From an uncultured Eubacteriales bacterium (GTDB taxonomy: Bacteria > Bacillota > Clostridia > Oscillospirales > CAG-272), in the NCBI GenBank assembly GCA_934526185.1, contig CAKTAA010000018.1, positions 1 to 33,320 on the forward strand: a stretch of 33,320 nt of DNA, in the 5' to 3' direction. The notes below the pieces were generated by a model. That model worked only from the letters and a program-made list of their open reading frames with translations, was not told where the DNA came from and searched no databases. A program made the translations under genes and the position numbers. This document shows positions 29,119 through 33,320 of the stretch, piece by piece. Every line of letters starts with the position of its first letter. Position 1 is the stretch's first letter.

Positions 29119-30504
29119 TTACAGGGAGAGCAGAAGAGAAAAATTCTCAAGATTTCTGCAAAGCTGCTGCAGGAACCGTGCAGCCGGCGCGCCGTCAAGC
29201 GCCCTGTGATCAAAGGTCAGCGACAGCCCCATGGCCGGATAGAACTCGATGCCGCCCTCCGCCGCAGCAGCTTCTCTTGCGCGCTGCGTAATGGCATTGA
29301 CGCCGAGAATAGCGGTCTGCGGAGGATTGATTACCGGCGTAAAGCTCTCCACGCCGAGCGAACCGAGGTTGGTCACCGTAAAGGTTCCGCCCCGCAGGAG
29401 ATCCGGATCGATATTGCCCTTCTGCGCCGCGGTGATAAGGGCTTTGGACGCGCGTGCCAGCTCGTCAAGCGACAGGGTGTCCGCACCGAAAACGGTAGGC
29501 ACCAGCAGCCCCTTTTCCGTATCAACCGCGACACCGAGGTTCACATGCTTGAAATACCGCATCGACTCACCGGTATAGTGCGCGTTCAGGGCACGGTGCG
29601 CCGGCAGCGTTCTCGAAACAGCATAAAGCACCATATCGTTCAGCGTGATGTTGGTGATGCCCATCGCTTCCGCGCGTGCCTTCAGCAGAGCGCGGTACTG
29701 CAGAATCTGCGTGGCGTCAAAGGAGGCGTTCAGCGTAAGCTGCGCCATTTCCGAAAGGGAGGCATGCATGCTCTTTGCAATTACCTTGCGGATGTTGCTG
29801 AGCTTTTCCTCCTCAAATCCGGCGAAATCTTCAGCGCCGGTACTGCCTGCAGCGGGTGCGCTTTCCGTCTCAGGCTTGCCGCCGAGATCCTCAAGGAGCA
29901 CTCTGCCGCCCGCCCCGGTGCCGGCAGCAGGCCGGCCTGCCGCCAGATATTCGCCGAGCGCAGCGGAGGATACCGTCTGGCCGCGATCCAGCACCGCCTG
30001 AATATCGCGTTCGATGATTCTACCCTCCGGCCCGGTCGGGAAGGCCTTCAGCACATCCGCACCGGTTCTCTCCGCAAGATTTTTAGCTCTGGGCGAGATT
30101 TTCAGCTTTCCGCCGGAAGCAGCCGTCTGCTGCATTCTTTCCGTAGGCACGGCAGACGTTACTGCCGCAGCCGGCGACTCCGGCTGCTGATCCATATCCT
30201 TGCTTTCCGCCGGCGCCGGCTGCTGTTCACCGCTGCCAGCGGGCATCAGGGCGGAAAAATCCTCCCCCGCCTCACCGATGATGCAGACGGTTTCAAGGCA
30301 GGGAACATCGTCCCCCTCCTCTGCGAATACGGCGAGGAGTGTACCGGATACCGCCGCAGGCTCGTCAAAGGATGATTTATCCGTCTCATACGAAAACAGG
30401 ATATCCCCTTCCTTCACCGTATCCCCTGTTTTCTTTTTCCACTCCGTAATGATACAGCTCTCCACGCTTTGCCCCTGCCGGGGCATGATGACTGCAGTTG
30501 CCAT
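29119..30504 (-). CDS. Dihydrolipoamide acyltransferase (E2)
   Basis: This 461-residue core enzyme has one lipoyl domain (1-78) with the lipoylated Lys43 in ETDKSSFDEPA and an Ala/Pro/Gln-rich linker. The subunit-binding domain is at 134-172 ('ISPRAKNLAERTGAD', 'FPTGPEGRIIERDIQAVL'). A second stretch (about 179-207) ends in AGTGAGGRVLLEDL and looks like a shortened second subunit-binding domain. The catalytic domain (about 232-461) has FDHRALDGAP with His433 and Asp437. AAGGGGG precedes ATG 30504. It is the first enzyme gene after the regulator. Confidence 0.94.
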   Translation of the reverse strand: MATAVIMPRQGQSVESCIITEWKKKTGDTVKEGDILFSYETDKSSFDEPAAVSGTLLAVFAEEGDDVPCLETVCIIGEAGEDFSALMPAGSGEQQPAPAESKDMDQQPESPAAAVTSAVPTERMQQTAASGGKLKISPRAKNLAERTGADVLKAFPTGPEGRIIERDIQAVLDRGQTVSSAALGEYLAAGRPAAGTGAGGRVLLEDLGGKPETESAPAAGSTGAEDFAGFEEEKLSNIRKVIAKSMHASLSEMAQLTLNASFDATQILQYRALLKARAEAMGITNITLNDMVLYAVSRTLPAHRALNAHYTGESMRYFKHVNLGVAVDTEKGLLVPTVFGADTLSLDELARASKALITAAQKGNIDPDLLRGGTFTVTNLGSLGVESFTPVINPPQTAILGVNAITQRAREAAAAEGGIEFYPAMGLSLTFDHRALDGAPAARFLQQLCRNLENFSLLLSL

Positions 30505-30639
30505 AGCAAAATTCCCCCTTAAACCTCAATTATCCTTCTGTATTTTAATACTGATACACATAAAACCGTTTGCAGCGTCCCTATTCTCCCATACTTCTGT
30601 TTCACTCCGCCCGCGCGCCTCATGGCGCTCGTCCGGGTA

Positions 30640-31440
30640 TCATTCCCTGTCCGGATTTTGAGAGTCAGCAGCCTCTGCCGCAACCATTTCGACACCTGCC
30701 GAAAGCGCCTTTTTACGCAGGTCCTCCTCCGGTTCTTTGTCCGTGATAAACACCTGTACATCCTCCAGACGGCCGATGGTATACGGCAGACATTTGTCCA
30801 TTTTCGTATGATCCATGAGCACAACGGTATGCCGCGCCTTTTCCAGCACCAGGCGTTTGAATTCGCATTCCGCATAATTGCCGCTGGTAAAGCCGTAATC
30901 CGGCGAGAAACCAGAGGGCGTCAGAAAGGCCAGATCGATGTTAACATTGGCAAGATAGTCCAGCGCCTGCGGCCCGGCCACCGAAAGGTTGTCACGGTTG
31001 ATCATTCCCCCCACGAGGTTCACAATCGGCTTGCTTTTTTTCAGCAGCTCCATCGCAATGTTGGGGCCCGATGTCAGAAACGTCATCCGTTCGTCCGGAA
31101 GCCGTGCGGCAAAATATAAAATGGTAGTTCCGGCATCCAGAAAAACGGATCTTCCCGCTTCGATGTACGAAAGAGCGGCCTCCGCAATTCTTTCCTTTGC
31201 TTCTCTGTTGACATTCAGCCGCATGGGAAAGGAATCTTCGACAGATGTCGTAATAAACTTCATGGAACGCGCGCCGCCGCGCACCCTGATGCATTCGCCC
31301 GCCGCCTCAAAATACGCAATATCCCGCCGCAGCGTCATGCCGGAAAGCGTGGGAAACCGCGTTTCCAGCTCATTATAAGAAACAAAGGGCTGCGACGCAA
31401 GCAATTCACGTATTTGTTCTCTTCTTGTTAATCCCATCAT
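30640..31440 (-). CDS. DeoR-family transcriptional regulator
   Basis: This protein of about 266 residues has an N-terminal winged helix-turn-helix (about 5-58: 'REQIRELLASQPFVSYNELE', 'SGMTLRRDIAYFEAAGECI', 'RVRGGA'). Its C-terminal DeoR sugar-phosphate sensor domain shows 'FLDAGTTILYFA', 'TSGPNIAMELL' and 'VVLMDHTKMDK'. DeoR proteins are usually repressors released by a phosphorylated sugar or a related metabolite. ATG 31440 (or 31437) was chosen; the frame open to 31527 would begin almost at the start of transcription with no ribosome binding site. It is the first gene before E2, 135 bp away, so it probably controls the dehydrogenase genes. Confidence 0.9.
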   Translation of the reverse strand: MMGLTRREQIRELLASQPFVSYNELETRFPTLSGMTLRRDIAYFEAAGECIRVRGGARSMKFITTSVEDSFPMRLNVNREAKERIAEAALSYIEAGRSVFLDAGTTILYFAARLPDERMTFLTSGPNIAMELLKKSKPIVNLVGGMINRDNLSVAGPQALDYLANVNIDLAFLTPSGFSPDYGFTSGNYAECEFKRLVLEKARHTVVLMDHTKMDKCLPYTIGRLEDVQVFITDKEPEEDLRKKALSAGVEMVAAEAADSQNPDRE

Positions 31441-31536
31441 CCCCCCGAGCACCCCCACCGGAGCTATGTCGGCCTCCCGACAGGCGGGCGGCCTTTTGTG
31501 CCCCAAAGTATTGTAAAAGAAAAACATCTAACTGTT

Positions 31537-31565
31537 ATAATATCACACCTTTCTGATAAAATCAA
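31537..31565 (-). promoter_or_regulatory. Promoter of the DeoR / dehydrogenase operon
   Basis: On the minus strand TTGATT (31565-31560, four of six) and TATTAT (31542-31537, five of six) are 17 bp apart. Transcription would begin near 31530, giving a leader of about 90 bases before the chosen start codon. No clear DeoR operator repeat was found. Confidence 0.65.
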
Positions 31566-31656
31566 TAAGCCGGCGTATATTTTTATATAAATAATTCCGA
31601 ACAGTTTGGGTTTATCCCCATACATTTAAAAAAAATGTAAATTCCTGATATGATGC

Positions 31657-31685
31657 TTGACAGATAGCGTCAATGGTAATATAAT
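31657..31685 (+). promoter_or_regulatory. Perfect sigma-A promoter of guaB
   Basis: TTGACA (31657-31662) and TATAAT (31680-31685) are exact, with a 17-bp spacer. The leader of about 105 bases contains a perfect 9-bp hairpin, CCGGCATTT/AAATGCCGG (31708-31716 with 31725-31733). No purine-riboswitch core is recognisable, and the hairpin has no U-run. Confidence 0.85.
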
Positions 31686-31797
31686 AATAGGAATCATAAC
31701 GATATCGCCGGCATTTTCAAGCGCAAATGCCGGTTTGCCGTTTCCGGTCCTTACCAAGGTTCCTTAAAAAATCAAATAAAAGTGAAGGAGATGCCAT

Positions 31798-33273
31798 ATG
31801 GTCAACTGCAATGCTTCCGAAAAATTCCTGAAAGAAGGACTCACCTTTGACGACGTCCTGCTGATTCCGGCGAAAAGCGATGTTCTGCCCCGGTCGATTT
31901 GTCTGCAAACACGTCTGACGAAAAAAATTACGCTGAACATTCCCTTGATGTCCGCAGCCATGGATACGGTGACGGAGGCGGCTATGGCCATTGCCATGGC
32001 GAGAGAAGGCGGCATCGGCATCATTCATAAAAATATGACCGCGGAACAGCAGGCGGATGAGGTGACAAAGGTCAAAAGAAGCGAAAGCGGCGTCATTGTA
32101 AACCCATTCTATCTGTCGCCCGACAACTTTGTGTACGAGGCGGACGAGCTCATGGCCAAGTACCGTATCTCCGGCGTGCCGATCTGCGGGGCGGACAAGA
32201 AGCTTGTGGGCATCATCACCAACCGCGACATTCGCTTCCTTGAAGATTATTCCATGCCGATACGTGATGTCATGACCAAGGAAAATCTGGTCACGGCACC
32301 GGTCGGCACCACGCTGAAGCAGGCGCAGGAAATTCTGAGACGCCATAAGATTGAAAAGCTGCCGCTGCTCGACGAAAACGGCGTGCTGATGGGCCTGATT
32401 ACCATAAAGGATATCGAAAAAGCGACGAAATATCCGAACTCCGCGAAGGATTCAAACGGCAGACTGCTTTGCGGAGCGGCCATCGGCGTAACAGCGGACG
32501 TAAAGGAGCGCGCCGGCGCGCTGCTGGAAGCAGGAGCCGATGTACTGGTACTGGATTCCGCACACGGACATTCCAAAAATATACTGGACTGTGTCAAAAA
32601 AATCAAAGAGGCATACCCGGACTGCCAGCTCATCGCCGGCAACATTGCAACGGCGGAAGCGGCCGAGGCGCTGATTCGGGCAGGAGCCGATGCTGTCAAA
32701 GTGGGCATCGGACCGGGCTCCATCTGCACGACGCGCGTGGTGGCCGGCATCGGTGTCCCGCAGATTACCGCCGTATACGACGTAGCCTGTACGGCGAGCA
32801 AATATGACATTCCCGTCATCTCGGACGGCGGCATCAAATACAGCGGAGACATCGTGAAGGCCATAGCCGCCGGAGCGGACGCTATCATGGTGGGATCACT
32901 GCTTGCAGGCTGTGAGGAAAGCCCCGGGGACACGGAGATATATCAGGGAAGAAGCTTCAAGGTATACCGCGGAATGGGATCGCTTGCAGCTATGGAGAGA
33001 GGGTCCCGGGACAGATATTTCCAAGAAAACACAAAGAAGCTGGTACCAGAAGGCGTCGAGGGCCGTGTGCCGTATAAGGGAACTCTTGCGGACACTGTTT
33101 ACCAGCTTCTGGGCGGACTGCGTTCAGGCATGGGATACTGCGGTACGCCGACCATACCCGAGCTTCAGAAGAACGGCCGATTCATCCGCATTACGAGCGC
33201 AGGCCTTAGGGAGTCTCATCCCCACGACATCAACATAACAAAGGAAGCGCCGAACTACAGCGTTCAGGGCTAA
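31798..33273 (+). CDS. guaB: IMP dehydrogenase
   Basis: This 491-residue enzyme oxidises IMP to XMP with NAD+, the first committed step to guanine nucleotides. The N-terminal 'LTFDDVLLIPAKSDVLP' (15-31) is typical. Two CBS domains (about 95-150 and 155-212) sit inside the barrel as a regulatory insertion. The catalytic Cys310 is in GIGPGSICTTR, 'ISDGGIKYSGDIVKAIAAGA' (341-360) binds phosphate, and 'GSRDRYF' is in the flap. GAAGGAG precedes ATG 31798. It is transcribed alone, divergent from the DeoR operon. Length and all key residues are normal. Confidence 0.98.
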   Translation: MVNCNASEKFLKEGLTFDDVLLIPAKSDVLPRSICLQTRLTKKITLNIPLMSAAMDTVTEAAMAIAMAREGGIGIIHKNMTAEQQADEVTKVKRSESGVIVNPFYLSPDNFVYEADELMAKYRISGVPICGADKKLVGIITNRDIRFLEDYSMPIRDVMTKENLVTAPVGTTLKQAQEILRRHKIEKLPLLDENGVLMGLITIKDIEKATKYPNSAKDSNGRLLCGAAIGVTADVKERAGALLEAGADVLVLDSAHGHSKNILDCVKKIKEAYPDCQLIAGNIATAEAAEALIRAGADAVKVGIGPGSICTTRVVAGIGVPQITAVYDVACTASKYDIPVISDGGIKYSGDIVKAIAAGADAIMVGSLLAGCEESPGDTEIYQGRSFKVYRGMGSLAAMERGSRDRYFQENTKKLVPEGVEGRVPYKGTLADTVYQLLGGLRSGMGYCGTPTIPELQKNGRFIRITSAGLRESHPHDINITKEAPNYSVQG

Positions 33274-33276
33274 TGG

Positions 33277-33311
33277 ACTGCACTGACGGAACAGAGTTCC
33301 GTCAGTGCAGT
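33277..33311 (+). terminator. Hairpin after guaB (terminator-like, no U-run seen)
   Basis: ACTGCACTGACGGAA (33277-33291) pairs perfectly over 15 bp with TTCCGTCAGTGCAGT (33297-33311), loop of 5 bases, four bases after the guaB stop. The window ends nine bases later in a G-run, so a normal U-tail is absent. It may still end or protect the transcript. Confidence 0.6.
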
Positions 33312-33320
33312 CGCGGGGGG

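Noticed and set aside
31690..31797. Purine riboswitch upstream of guaB
   Set aside because: There is a single hairpin only, with no three-way junction or the conserved loop sequences of purine riboswitches.
1..33320. CRISPR arrays, insertion sequences, intact tRNA or rRNA genes
   Set aside because: No regularly spaced repeats, no transposase frame and no complete RNA gene were seen on either strand.

Overview
The window looks like a piece of a Clostridia (Firmicutes) chromosome. This is inferred from strong AGGAGG-type ribosome binding sites, sigma-A promoters that are often perfect (TTGACA-17-TATAAT), an intramembrane-sensing histidine kinase with an FtsX-type ABC exporter, and prophage genes typical of gut clostridia. 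No rRNA or marker gene fixes the genus. Two textures are visible. Positions 1-9685 are an AT-richer integrated element. From about 9690 onward the DNA is GC-richer and reads as host chromosome.

Positions 1-9685 are the right end of a prophage or integrative element that continues past the left edge. The minus-strand early operon (about 3156 down to 1) encodes HTH regulators, a leucine-rich-repeat protein, small orphan proteins, a Dam-like adenine methyltransferase and the start of a further protein. Upstream lies an unusually dense control region. It has three divergent repressor-type switches (around 3220, 4080 and 6920), each with a perfect consensus promoter on the minus strand and repeated operator-like motifs. 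It also has two type II toxin-antitoxin pairs (YefM/YoeB and RelB/RelE), a BRO/KilAC antirepressor, a membrane-anchored ImmA-like protein and a tyrosine integrase. The element ends in a displaced tRNA-Leu 3' end (9659-9685), which marks one attachment site. Inside the second switch, a 39-codon ORF with its own strong promoter and ribosome binding site is overlapped on the other strand by a promoter and an intrinsic terminator. This is the layout of a type I toxin-antitoxin locus.

Positions 9690-10396 hold the tRNA terminator, a short NUDIX-like gene remnant and no intact gene. Positions 10397-19636 (minus strand) hold a seven-gene virion head module: small and large terminase, portal, scaffold, major capsid protein, a putative adaptor, and a large putative tail hub. 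This is the order of P22 genes 3-2-1-8-5-4-10. All seven frames are open and a perfect consensus promoter precedes them. No integrase, replication, lysis, ejection, tail-needle or tailspike gene lies beside them. They are either a cut-down prophage or a retained (domesticated) capsid and packaging module.

Positions 19962-24567 (minus) encode an FtsX/MacB-type permease, its LolD-type ATPase and an intramembrane-sensing histidine kinase with no adjacent response regulator. Positions 24827-31440 (minus) encode a 2-oxoacid dehydrogenase complex: a DeoR-family regulator, E2, E3 and a single-chain E1 alpha-beta fusion. Positions 31798-33273 (plus) encode IMP dehydrogenase (guaB) behind a perfect consensus promoter.
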